DNA of 6,723 nucleotides from Proteobacteria bacterium UBA3588 (GCA_002376325.1 DFMR01000007.1:12476-19198); one strand, 5' to 3'. Positions 1 through 6,667 are shown, numbered from the stretch's first letter. The notes: generated by a model from the letters alone, not told the origin. Numbers and translations are program-made.

Positions 1-672
1 GGATTGCATTACGGCAGCGACGCGGGGCGAGAGACGGCGGCGCGCATCATGGCTACCGTGCGCGACGGCGCTTATCGGGCATCGGCGGAGCTGGCGCGGC
101 AGAAGGGGCCGTTTCCGTTTTTCGAGCGCGACCGTTATCTGCAACGCCCCTTCGTGCAGCGCCTGCCGGACGATATCCGCAACGCCGTCGCGGCCTACGG
201 CATCCGCAACAGCCACCTCACCGCCATCGCACCGACCGGCACCATCAGCCTGCTGGCCGACAATGTCTCCAGCGGCCTGGAACCGGTGTTCGAACAGACC
301 TATCGGCGCAGGGTATTGGAACGCGACGGCGGCTATGCAGAGTATGAAGTGGAGGACTTCGCCTACCGCCTGTGGCGCCAGTTGCAGGGCGACGAGCCGT
401 TGCCGCCGTGGTTCGTGACGGCAAAGCAGCTGGAACCGGCGCAGCACCTGGCGATGCAGTCGGCGTTGCAGCCGTTCGTGGACAACGCCATCTCCAAGAC
501 CATCAACGTGCCCGTCGACTATCCCTTCGAACGGTTTCAGGATATCTATCAGGATGCCTATCGCAGCGGTCTCAAGGGATGCACCACCTTCCGGCCCAAC
601 GCCACCACCGGCGCCGTGCTGGAAGGCGCCGAGGTTTCGCACTGCTGCACGGTCGAGCGCGAGGCCGATTGA
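1..672 (+). CDS. nrdJ: Class II (adenosylcobalamin-dependent) ribonucleotide reductase, C-terminal part (5' end outside window)
   Basis: This is the C-terminal third or less of a B12-dependent ribonucleotide reductase, the cytosolic enzyme that reduces ribonucleotides to deoxyribonucleotides without oxygen-dependent radical generation. The frame is open from base 1 with no start in view, so the gene begins upstream; the TTG at base 4 is not a real start. Seen in the sequence: the conserved NSHLTAIAPTGTISLLADN stretch (phosphate-binding PTGTIS region of the barrel), then SGLEPVF, then NAISKTINVP and the LKGCTTFRPN block that closes the barrel in NrdJ-type proteins. The protein ends with an adjacent Cys pair eight and nine residues from the C terminus. 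By family knowledge, C-terminal cysteines in these reductases pass electrons to the active-site disulfide; assigning that role here is inference. The gene converges on the M23 peptidase gene. Class assignment is firm; the split between NrdJ subtypes cannot be settled from this fragment. Confidence 0.9.
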   Translation, partial: GLHYGSDAGRETAARIMATVRDGAYRASAELARQKGPFPFFERDRYLQRPFVQRLPDDIRNAVAAYGIRNSHLTAIAPTGTISLLADNVSSGLEPVFEQTYRRRVLERDGGYAEYEVEDFAYRLWRQLQGDEPLPPWFVTAKQLEPAQHLAMQSALQPFVDNAISKTINVPVDYPFERFQDIYQDAYRSGLKGCTTFRPNATTGAVLEGAEVSHCCTVEREAD

Positions 673-704
673 GGCGGTGGGGGCGGCGATAGCCCAAAGA
701 GGAA

Positions 705-808
705 GAAGTTAACCGCGGGGCGCGGGGAACAGGGGAATCTGCTGTCAAAGCTGCAGGCGATACAGCCTATGCATTCCTGATATCCCTGTGTCCTCCGTGG
801 TTGGCTTT
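705..808. repeat. Imperfect inverted repeat in the nrdJ/M23 convergent spacer
   Basis: The left arm (about 708-736) reads GTTAACCGCGGGG followed by G-rich copies CGCGGGG and AACAGGGG. The right arm (about 779-805), read on the - strand, is GCCAACCACGGAGGACACAG followed by GGATATC. The outer 11 bases of the arms match at 8 of 11 positions and the inner parts share the G-rich, ACAGGG-containing pattern. From memory, AACCACGGAGGACAC-type arms recur in intergenic DNA of many proteobacteria, so this looks like a degenerate dispersed palindromic element. It lies between two convergent genes and could also slow transcription from both sides, but no arm is followed by a clean T-run in a terminator position. 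Confidence 0.45.
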
Positions 809-822
809 TTGGGTTTTGATTT

Positions 823-1677
823 TCAGTGGGTGATGCTGGCGATGCTCTCCCGGCTCAGGAACAGCATCGGGTCGACGCGGTCGTTATTGAGGCTGACGCC
901 CCAGTGCAGATTCGGTCCGGTGGCCCGTCCGGTCATGCCCACCTCGCCGATGACCTGCCCCTGTCTCACCTGCTGTCCCGGCTTCACCTCGATCTTGCTG
1001 AGATGGCAGTACATGGTGACCAGGCCCTGGCCGTGGTCGATAAACACCACGTTGCCGTCGAAGAAGAAATCGCCCGTTGCCGCCACGCGGCCCGCCGCCG
1101 GCGCATGCACCGGCGTACCGGCGGGGACGGCCAGGTCGATGCCGCTGTGCGGGTTGCGCGGTTCGCCGTTAAAGAAGCGGCGGAGTCCGAAGGCGCTGGA
1201 GACGGGTCCCACCACGGGCAACGTGAAGCGGGTCGCGACGTCGTCCACCGGGCGGAAGGTGGTGAAGACCCGCTTGGACAGACGCTGCTCGCGGAAGATG
1301 CGCTTGAGCTCCTCGGCGTCGGGGTTGACCAGTAATTTATTGGACAGGGTCAGGCGCTGTACCGGGTACTGCTTGGGGCGGACCACGAAGGTGACGATCC
1401 GATCGTGTTTGCCGCCGTCGATGTGCAGGTTGTAGTGGCCGCTGCGGGCACTGAGGGGAATACCGACCACCGCCTGCCATTGCCCCTCCTGCCGTACCAC
1501 CATGACGCGTTTGCCCCAGTAGCGGACTACCGGCCGCCGGTCGCCGTGCAGCGGCAGAGGAACGATGGCGATACCGCCGGGAACCGCTTCCGTTTGCGGC
1601 AGCTCGGCGGCCCAAAGAGTGGCGCTCAGGCAACACAGCACGCCCCCGACGATGGTTTGCAGCACTTTATTCATCAT
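823..1677 (-). CDS. Secreted M23-family (LytM-type) peptidase, probable peptidoglycan endopeptidase
   Basis: A 284-residue exported protein of the M23 zinc metallopeptidase family, whose members cut peptide cross-links in peptidoglycan or act as activators of amidases in the periplasm. An N-terminal signal sequence is visible (MMNKVLQTIVGGVLCCLSAT, then LWAAELP; likely signal peptidase I site after LWA). A non-catalytic N-terminal region of about 130 residues follows, then the LytM domain from about residue 150. Zinc-ligand motif HSGID gives H177 and D181, with H225 in MYCHLS and H258 in GPNLHWG. The usual HxH is NxH here: residue 256 is Asn (codon at 910-912), so one active-site His is missing. 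The frame stays open upstream to 1797, but that stretch lies within xseA. I chose the ATG at 1677 because GTGGA sits 8 bases before it and a signal peptide follows; ATG 1674 is the alternative. The start overlaps the xseA stop, implying one transcript and coupled translation. Confidence 0.87.
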   Translation of the reverse strand: MMNKVLQTIVGGVLCCLSATLWAAELPQTEAVPGGIAIVPLPLHGDRRPVVRYWGKRVMVVRQEGQWQAVVGIPLSARSGHYNLHIDGGKHDRIVTFVVRPKQYPVQRLTLSNKLLVNPDAEELKRIFREQRLSKRVFTTFRPVDDVATRFTLPVVGPVSSAFGLRRFFNGEPRNPHSGIDLAVPAGTPVHAPAAGRVAATGDFFFDGNVVFIDHGQGLVTMYCHLSKIEVKPGQQVRQGQVIGEVGMTGRATGPNLHWGVSLNNDRVDPMLFLSRESIASITH

Positions 1678-3031
1678 GTAGATATTCCACTCGGCACGAC
1701 AGGCGGCCATGGCCCAAACGCGCCTGAATTCGCTGATTTGGCGCAGTGTCGCTGGTACTGCGCAGGATGCGGCCGTCGGCCGCGGTGATAATGGCATAAC
1801 CGCGGCCCAGCGTCGCCAACGGGCTTACCGTGTCCAATGCGTGTGCCGCTTCGCCCAAACGGCGATAGAAACGATGGAACGCATGGTCCATGGCAGTTTG
1901 CAGGCGTCGCATCAGGTCGCTGCGGCGCGCCTGTAACAGTGTCAGGCGATGAGCGGGCGTCTGCCGTTCCAGCCGCGCCCGCAGCGTCGCCAGGCGAGCG
2001 GCGGCGTGACGGAGCTCGTTGTGCTGCGACTGGTGCAGGCGCTGCTCCAGCCCGTCGACCCGCTGCGCTATATCCTGCAGCCGACGGCCCGGATGCTTGA
2101 GCCGCTTGGCCAGCCATTGGGTGTTGCGCGCCATCTGCTGCAACTGCTTGTGCATCCCCCGTTGCAGCCGTTGCCGCAGACGCGCCAGGCGCAGCAGCCA
2201 CTCCTCACGGTCGGGACTCAGCAGTTCGGCGGCTGCCGATGGTGTCGGCGCACGCACATCGGCGACGAAGTCGGCGATGGTGAAGTCGATTTCATGCCCT
2301 ACGGCGCTGACCACCGGGATGGGTGCCGCGTAAATGGCGCGCGCCACCGGTTCCTCGTTGAACGCCCACAGGTCCTCCAATGAGCCGCCGCCGCGGCCGA
2401 CGATGAGCACGTCGCAATCGCCGCGCTCGCCGGCGCGGCGGATGGCGGCGGCGATCTGTGCGGCGGCGTCGCTGCCCTGGACCGCCACCGGGTAGATCAC
2501 CACCGGGATGGACGGGAAGCGGCGCTTCAGTACCGTTAGGATGTCGCGGATCACCGCGCCGGTGGGCGAGGTGACGACACCGATGCAGCGCGGCAGCGCC
2601 GGCACCTCGCGTTTGCGCGCGGCGTCGAACAGTCCCTCGGCGGCGAGGCGCTGCTTCAGTTGATCGAAGGCGCGGCGCAGCGCGCCGTCGCCGGCCTCCT
2701 CCATGTGCTCGGCGATGAGTTGGAATTCGCCGCGCCCTTCGTACAGCGAGACCCGCGCCCGCAACAATACGTGCATGCCGTCCTGGGGACGGAATGGCAG
2801 GTGCATGTTGCGCTGGCGGAACATGGCGCAACGCACCTGCGCCGCCGGGTCCTTGAGTGAGAAGTAGAGGTGGCCCGATGCAGGGCGTGCCAGATTGGAT
2901 AGCTCGCCCTCGATCCACAGCAGCGGGAAACTGCCTTCCAGCACTGCCCGCGCCTCGCGATTGAGGCGCGAAACGGTGAAGATGTCGCGGCCCGGTTTGT
3001 CGGGTGTTGTGGCCAGGGTGTAATCGGACAT
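1667..3031 (-). CDS. xseA: Exodeoxyribonuclease VII large subunit
   Basis: XseA is the catalytic large subunit of exonuclease VII, which with several copies of small XseB degrades single-stranded DNA from either end into short oligonucleotides in DNA repair. The 454 residues match the usual length (about 450). Seen in order: N-terminal OB-fold for ssDNA binding (about 18-110, with LWIEGELSNLARPASGHLYF), catalytic core (about 148-275) with CIGVVTSPTGAVIRDIL, GRGGGSLEDLWAFNEE and SAVGHEIDFTIADFVADVRAPTPSAAAE, then a long Arg/Gln/Leu-rich coiled coil (about 278-395), and the C-terminal LDTVSPLATLGRGYAI segment that packs back on the complex. Candidate catalytic residues are D163, R213, H246 and D249. 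The ATG at 3031 gives the standard N terminus, but no good Shine-Dalgarno precedes it. A weak promoter-like pair (TTAATT, 16 bases, GATAAG) lies just upstream on the - strand. xseB is not in this window. The stop overlaps the start of the M23 gene by 11 bases. Confidence 0.96.
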   Translation of the reverse strand: MSDYTLATTPDKPGRDIFTVSRLNREARAVLEGSFPLLWIEGELSNLARPASGHLYFSLKDPAAQVRCAMFRQRNMHLPFRPQDGMHVLLRARVSLYEGRGEFQLIAEHMEEAGDGALRRAFDQLKQRLAAEGLFDAARKREVPALPRCIGVVTSPTGAVIRDILTVLKRRFPSIPVVIYPVAVQGSDAAAQIAAAIRRAGERGDCDVLIVGRGGGSLEDLWAFNEEPVARAIYAAPIPVVSAVGHEIDFTIADFVADVRAPTPSAAAELLSPDREEWLLRLARLRQRLQRGMHKQLQQMARNTQWLAKRLKHPGRRLQDIAQRVDGLEQRLHQSQHNELRHAAARLATLRARLERQTPAHRLTLLQARRSDLMRRLQTAMDHAFHRFYRRLGEAAHALDTVSPLATLGRGYAIITAADGRILRSTSDTAPNQRIQARLGHGRLSCRVEYLHDE

Positions 3032-3154
3032 GCGGCTATTCTAGAGCTTATCGCGAAAATACAAAAAGAATTAACCGCGGGAGAGGCGGGATATGCCGGG
3101 GGCATTGGACCAAAAGAGTTCTGAATGGGTCTACACGCCAACCGGCAACGCGCC

Positions 3155-3178
3155 TGTGGGGCGGACTTCAGTCCGACA
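3155..3178. repeat. Small palindrome with CGGAC-TTCA-GTCCG core
   Basis: The sequence around GTGGGGCGGACTTCAGTCCG folds into a short hairpin: CGGAC (3162-3166), TTCA loop, GTCCG (3171-3175). From memory, GGACTTCAGTCC-type palindromes recur between genes in many gammaproteobacterial and other proteobacterial genomes, so this is more likely a dispersed repeat than a gene-specific control site. It lies between the lipoprotein gene and xseA and has no T-run. Confidence 0.4.
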
Positions 3179-3250
3179 GCGCTGCCCGAGTTGCCGCAAC
3201 CGCCGGGCTCATACCCAAGGGGCGCACGGGTCCGAGCCGCAATGGGATAG

Positions 3251-3279
3251 ACACAGGCCGGCACCGGGCCGGCCTGTGT
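3251..3279 (-). terminator. Strong GC-rich hairpin after the lipoprotein gene, probable terminator
   Basis: ACACAGGCCGGC (3251-3262) and GCCGGCCTGTGT (3268-3279) form a perfect 12-bp stem with a 5-base loop. On the - strand it starts 9 bases after the lipoprotein stop codon, the usual place for a terminator. The T-run is poor (CTATCCCATT follows), so it may act as an mRNA 3'-end stabiliser or a weak or Rho-assisted terminator. It would also insulate xseA from read-through. Confidence 0.55.
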
Positions 3280-3288
3280 GCGCGGGAA

Positions 3289-3615
3289 TTACCTTAATTC
3301 TCCGTGGGTCTTTTGGTAGTACTCGACCTCGTGGGCGTGCTGCGCCACGGCAACCTGGCCCTGCTGGTCCGCCTTCTCGGCGAGCTTTATGGCCTGGGCG
3401 TAGTCCTCGGTCTTCTCCGCCGCCTTGGCCTCCTTGATCAGCTTGCCGGTGTCGCGCCATTCATAACCGACCGCGGCGGCCTGGGCTGTGCTGTGTTCGG
3501 CGGCGCTGATGGTGGCCGCCGCCTGACTGGCGGTTGCCTCCTTGGCCGGGGGCTGACTGGCGCAGCCGACGGCGACCAGGGTGGATGCAAACAGGGTCAG
3601 TAACGATTTCTTCAT
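3289..3615 (-). CDS. Small helical lipoprotein, SoxXA-binding-protein-like
   Basis: A 108-residue predicted lipoprotein. The N terminus MKKSLLTLFASTLVAVGC is a lipoprotein signal sequence with the lipobox AVGC and Cys at residue 18. The next residue is Ala, not Asp, so the mature protein should go to the outer membrane by the usual sorting rule. The mature part is Ala-, Glu- and Lys-rich and predicted to be two helices, with the segment YEWRDTGKLIKEAKAAEKTEDYAQAIKLAEKADQQGQ split between them near WRDTGK. A WRDTGK segment followed by a helix of repeated A/K/E resembles small SoxXA-binding proteins of sulfur oxidisers, but also generic helical lipoproteins of the DUF4398 kind. No sox gene lies in the window, so this role is inference. 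AAGGAGGAGA sits 7 bases before the ATG, a very strong ribosome binding site, which suggests abundant product. It is transcribed divergently from guaB, and a hairpin follows its stop. Confidence 0.8.
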   Translation of the reverse strand: MKKSLLTLFASTLVAVGCASQPPAKEATASQAAATISAAEHSTAQAAAVGYEWRDTGKLIKEAKAAEKTEDYAQAIKLAEKADQQGQVAVAQHAHEVEYYQKTHGELR

Positions 3616-3653
3616 TATTCTCTCCTCCTTCGGGGTAAGCGCTGACGTCTACT

Positions 3654-3680
3654 ATTCTATAGTGTTTTCGGGACGCACAA
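3654..3680 (-). promoter_or_regulatory. Candidate promoter for the lipoprotein gene
   Basis: On the - strand a good -10 hexamer, TAGAAT (3654-3659), lies about 38 bases before the start codon. The best -35 is TTGTGC (3675-3680) with a short 15-base spacer, matching the consensus only in its first half. The position is sensible, but the -35 is weak. Confidence 0.35.
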
Positions 3681-3714
3681 TTGTTCCATCTCGGCGACAA
3701 TCCGTTGCGTCCTG

Positions 3715-3749
3715 TTTACCGCCATCGGCATGGAACGTATAATGGCCCG
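3715..3749 (+). promoter_or_regulatory. guaB promoter, sigma70 type with GC-rich discriminator
   Basis: TTTACC (-35, 3715-3720) is followed by a 17-base spacer and a perfect TATAAT (-10, 3738-3743), then GGCCCG before the expected start of transcription near 3750. This leaves a leader of about 35 bases to the guaB start codon. GC-rich discriminators are typical of promoters lowered by ppGpp and DksA, and guaB of E. coli is under stringent control; that it applies here is inference. I see no palindrome matching the E. coli PurR operator in this region. Confidence 0.75.
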
Positions 3750-3784
3750 TTTAACTTTCCCGCACTCCTTAAGGTGGATCGCCC

Positions 3785-5245
3785 ATGCGTATTGTTCAGG
3801 AAGCCCTCACCTTTGACGACGTTTTGCTGGTCCCGGCGCACTCCCGCGTCCTGCCGAAAGAGGTGGATCTCAGGACCAAACTGACCCGCGGCATTACCCT
3901 GAACCTCCCTCTGGTCTCCGCCGCGATGGATACGGTGACCGAGGCGCGTCTCGCCATCGCCATGGCCCAGGAGGGCGGCATCGGCATCATCCACAAGAAC
4001 ATGACCGTGGAGCAGCAGGCCACCGAAGTACGCAAGGTCAAGAAGTTCGAGAGCGGCGTGATCAAAGACCCGATCACCGTGACGCCCGACACCAGTATCA
4101 GCGAAGTGCTGCAACTGACCAAGTCCTACGGCATCTCCGGCGTGCCGGTAGTGGACGCCAGCGGCCTGGTCGGCATCGTCACGCATCGCGACCTGCGCTT
4201 CGAGACCCGTCATGACGCCCCCGTCTCCACCATCATGACGCCGAAGAGCAAGCTGGTGACGGTGAAAGAGGGCGCCGACAAGGACGAGGTGAAGCGCGTA
4301 CTGCACGAACACCGCATCGAGAAGGTGCTGGTGGTGGACGACGCCTTCCGCCTCAAGGGGATGATCACCGTCAAGGACATCCAGAAGGCCACCGACAAAC
4401 CCAACGCCTGCAAGGACGAACACGGCCGGCTGCGCGTCGGCGCCGCCGTCGGCGTCGGTGCCGGCACCGACGAGCGCATCGCCGCCCTGGTCGAGGCCGG
4501 AGTCGACGTCGTCGTGGTCGACACCGCCCACGGTCACTCCCAGGGCGTGCTCGATCGCGTGCGCTGGGCCAAGACCAACTTCCCCGACCTGCAGGTCATC
4601 GGCGGCAACATCGCCACCGCCGCGGCGGCCCTGGCCCTGGTCGAGGCAGGTGCGGACGGCGTCAAGGTCGGCATCGGCCCCGGCTCCATCTGCACCACCC
4701 GTATCGTCGCCGGCGTCGGCGTGCCGCAGATCACCGCGGTGGCCAACGTGGCCGAGGCGCTGGAAGGGACCGGAATACCACTGATCGCCGACGGCGGCAT
4801 CCGCTACTCCGGCGACCTCTCCAAGTCCATCGTGGCCGGCGCCTACTCGGTGATGCTCGGCGGTATGTTCGCCGGCACCGAAGAGGCCCCCGGCGAGGTC
4901 GAGCTATTCCAGGGCCGTTCCTACAAATCCTATCGCGGCATGGGTTCTCTGGGCGCCATGGCCTCGTCGCAGGGTTCGTCCGACCGTTACTTCCAGGAAG
5001 GCAACGATGCCGACAAGCTGGTGCCGGAAGGCATCGAAGGCCGGGTGCCGTTCAAGGGTCCGCTGTCGCCGGTCATCCACCAGCTGATGGGCGGCCTGCG
5101 CTCCTCCATGGGCTACACCGGCTGCGCCACCATCGACGAAATGCGCACCAAGCCCGAGTTCGTGCGCATCACCGGCGCCGGCATCCGCGAGAGCCACGTG
5201 CACGACGTGCAGATCACCAAGGAGGCGCCCAACTACCGCGTGTAG
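3785..5245 (+). CDS. guaB: Inosine-5'-monophosphate dehydrogenase
   Basis: GuaB oxidises IMP to XMP with NAD+, the committing step of GMP synthesis, as a cytosolic tetramer or octamer. At 486 residues it is full length (E. coli about 488). Seen: N-terminal barrel start [13 protein letters not shown] and [12 protein letters not shown], paired CBS domains inserted at about 90-205 ([22 protein letters not shown]) that bind adenine or guanine nucleotides for allosteric control, then the barrel resumes at about 216. Catalytic Cys303 lies in [21 protein letters not shown]-binding residues include the IADGGIR loop (334-340) and MGSLGAM (386-392). The mobile flap contains R401-Y402 (SSDRYFQ), the Arg that activates water in the family. 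AAGGTGG lies 7 bases before the ATG, supporting this start. In many proteobacteria guaA follows in a guaBA operon; here an IS begins 42 bp after the stop, so any guaA lies beyond the window or elsewhere. Confidence 0.98.
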   Translation: MRIVQEALTFDDVLLVPAHSRVLPKEVDLRTKLTRGITLNLPLVSAAMDTVTEARLAIAMAQEGGIGIIHKNMTVEQQATEVRKVKKFESGVIKDPITVTPDTSISEVLQLTKSYGISGVPVVDASGLVGIVTHRDLRFETRHDAPVSTIMTPKSKLVTVKEGADKDEVKRVLHEHRIEKVLVVDDAFRLKGMITVKDIQKATDKPNACKDEHGRLRVGAAVGVGAGTDERIAALVEAGVDVVVVDTAHGHSQGVLDRVRWAKTNFPDLQVIGGNIATAAAALALVEAGADGVKVGIGPGSICTTRIVAGVGVPQITAVANVAEALEGTGIPLIADGGIRYSGDLSKSIVAGAYSVMLGGMFAGTEEAPGEVELFQGRSYKSYRGMGSLGAMASSQGSSDRYFQEGNDADKLVPEGIEGRVPFKGPLSPVIHQLMGGLRSSMGYTGCATIDEMRTKPEFVRITGAGIRESHVHDVQITKEAPNYRV

Positions 5246-5276
5246 TTGCGGCTGCATTTTTGGAAAGTAGAAGCCA

Positions 5277-5288
5277 CCCGCGAGGGTG
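5277..5288. other. Left flank of the IS, expected target-site duplication
   Basis: IS4-family elements usually duplicate roughly 8 to 13 bp of target. The bases before the left terminal repeat are CCCGCGAGGGT(G). The two or three window bases beyond the right repeat are CC(C), the same as the start of this 11-12-base stretch. This fits a duplication, but three bases are too few to prove it. Confidence 0.3.
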
Positions 5289-5306
5289 TAATGCCAGTCA
5301 GTTAAG
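5288..5306 (+). repeat. Terminal inverted repeat, transposase-distal end
   Basis: GTAATGCCAGTCAGTTAAG pairs with the opposite terminus at 17 of 19 bases. It contains the transposase stop codon (TGA on the - strand at 5298-5300) and is also the left arm and loop of the hairpin at 5290-5318. Confidence 0.88.
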
Positions 5307-5327
5307 CTGACTGGCATTTTCATTTTT
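5290..5327 (+). terminator. Terminator-like hairpin at the IS left end
   Basis: AATGCCAGTCAG (5290-5301) and CTGACTGGCATT (5307-5318) form a perfect 12-bp stem with loop TTAAG. On the + strand the T-rich tail TTTTCATTTTT follows. This is a plausible intrinsic terminator for transcripts leaving guaB, and would keep them from running antisense through the transposase gene. In the - direction there is no T-run. Confidence 0.68.
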
Positions 5328-6631
5328 GGATTTCAGGTATGGATATTTCTGTGGACGGCGTTTGACGGCGCGGGGATAAGAGCGTTCGCGCCGGTGAGGC
5401 AAGACAAAGGCCGGAGCCATCGCCGTCATGTGTTTAATCACCTCAGGAATGCGGCCTGGGGAGACTGCGGGCATGAGGGTTAACTCCTTGATGAGAAAAG
5501 CGGCAGCCTGGGTAAAACTCAATTCGTTGGGTTCGATGCCCTTGAGGGAATAGGCCATCTGCGCCATCTGCAAGCGCAACAGATTGTAGGCCAGCAGTAC
5601 GCCCCACAGCTCCTGGCGCACCATCCCGGGCAACTTGCTGCGCAGGGTCAGGCGGTTGTGCAGCGGATGCTGCTTCATCTCCCGATAGCCCAGCTCAATC
5701 TCCCAGCGGTAGGTATACAGGTCGACGATATCGGCGGACGGGTAGCGTCGGATGTCGGTCATCGAGGTCAGGATCTGCACCTGTTTGCCCTTGACGGTCT
5801 TGCTCAGCAGCCGGGCCTGAAGGGTGTGCGGTAGCCCCGGCCACTTCTTGCGCGCCTGGGGCGAGGTGGTCAACTCTACCAACGCATTGCCGGCACACAA
5901 TTTTTCGACCACCCGGTACTGGGTTCCCTTCTTCAACGGCAGCAGCCAGTGGCGCTCGGTGCCTGTGCCCTGCCATTGGTGCAGCAACCCCAGGGAGTAG
6001 AAGCCCTTGTCGAACCGCGTCAGGGAGTGGTCGGGGGTTTCGTCGATAAGCTGGGGGGCCAGGGTCATCTCGTTTTCGGCCACGCTGTCGAGGGCGGCGG
6101 CGGTGAGCAGGTGACTGGTCAACTCCATCTGGCAGACCATGCGCACTTGGGGATAAGACGCCTCCCCCTGCTTGTTGGCGGTACGGGCGAAGGCGGCATT
6201 ATTCTCCGGCGTATCCGGCGTGCGCCATACCACCCCATCGACCCCCAGCAGCCGCAGGCTGTGCCAGTGCGGATGCGGCGTCGCCCCATGCCAAAGGGGC
6301 TCTGCGTCTGCTCGAACACTTCCCGCACCGGCGCCTCGCCCAATCGCTGGCGGGCCTGGACCACGGCACTGGGCGCCACGAACGGCCGCTTGCCGGGCAG
6401 CAGGATATCCAGCTGATTGACGATGTGGCTCATCGGCAGATGCCGATAGAGCGCCATCCCCACCACGCTCCAGACCATCATCTCCAGCGGCAGACGACGC
6501 TTGCGCACTGTGACCGCGCCGCTCTTTTGCAGGCATTCGGTCAACAACTCCGGGCTGAGGACTTCCGAGAGGGTCCCGAAATGCTCTGGCGAAAAACCTT
6601 GGAGGCGGTCGAGGGCTTGGCTGAGGAACAT
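5298..6631 (-). pseudogene. IS4-family transposase, split by a -1 frameshift
   Basis: A DDE transposase that cuts and pastes the element. The first frame runs from ATG 6631 and carries the IS4 N-terminal domain (residues 1-112; [46 protein letters not shown]). The rest is one frame back, from [13 protein letters not shown] to the stop at 5298. They join at C-CCC-TTT (- strand; + bases 6293-6299), so one base is missing for a continuous reading. Rejoined, the protein is about 444 residues, normal for IS4. All catalytic residues are present in rejoined numbering: D132 (LLGVDG), D208 (TRFDKGFY) and E313, inside a full Y-2-R-3-E-6-K signature ([15 protein letters not shown]). Unshifted translation of the first frame ends at 6119 without the catalytic core. 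An open frame also runs up to 6659 in the second frame, but its N-terminal part is nonsense. This is either a decayed gene, a sequencing error in a homopolymer, or a programmed frameshift; decay or error is simpler. Confidence 0.85.
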
Positions 6632-6634
6632 AAA

Positions 6635-6667
6635 AAAATCCGGTGATCGTTTCGATCACCGGATTTT
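6635..6667 (-). promoter_or_regulatory. Hairpin abutting the transposase start codon
   Basis: AAAATCCGGTGATCG (6635-6649) and CGATCACCGGATTTT (6653-6667) form a perfect 15-bp stem with a 3-base loop. On the - strand the second arm runs into a T-run and then straight into the ATG at 6631. The only Shine-Dalgarno-like bases (CGGA, 7 before the ATG) lie inside the stem. A transcript entering from outside would therefore hide its ribosome binding site, and might also terminate at the T-run. IS10 and IS50 are known to limit read-through expression with similar start-region hairpins. Confidence 0.72.

Noticed and set aside
788..1435. Open frame of 215 codons on the + strand opposite the M23 gene
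   Set aside because: It lies over the conserved peptidase domain, is rich in Arg, Ser and Pro without motifs, and has no ribosome binding site that stands out.
2292..2918. Open frame of 208 codons on the - strand within xseA
   Set aside because: It is a shifted frame of xseA with very high Arg, Gly and Pro content; xseA itself is unambiguous.
3677..3684. ACAATTGT palindrome between the divergent genes as an operator
   Set aside because: Eight bases of simple palindrome are expected by chance and match no operator that I can name.
3716..4537. Long open frame (273 codons) on the - strand inside guaB
   Set aside because: It is antisense to an intact, highly conserved guaB. Its composition (runs of D, G, H, V) is what the complement of a GC-rich gene gives, and no family motif is visible.
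5246..5270. Possible guaB terminator at GCGGCTGCATTTTT
   Set aside because: The T-run is there, but the stem before it is only about three base pairs. The hairpin at 5290-5318 is far stronger.
6302..6659. N-terminal extension of the second transposase frame up to 6659
   Set aside because: It is the wrong-frame reading of the IS4 N-terminal domain; the true domain is in the frame starting at 6631.
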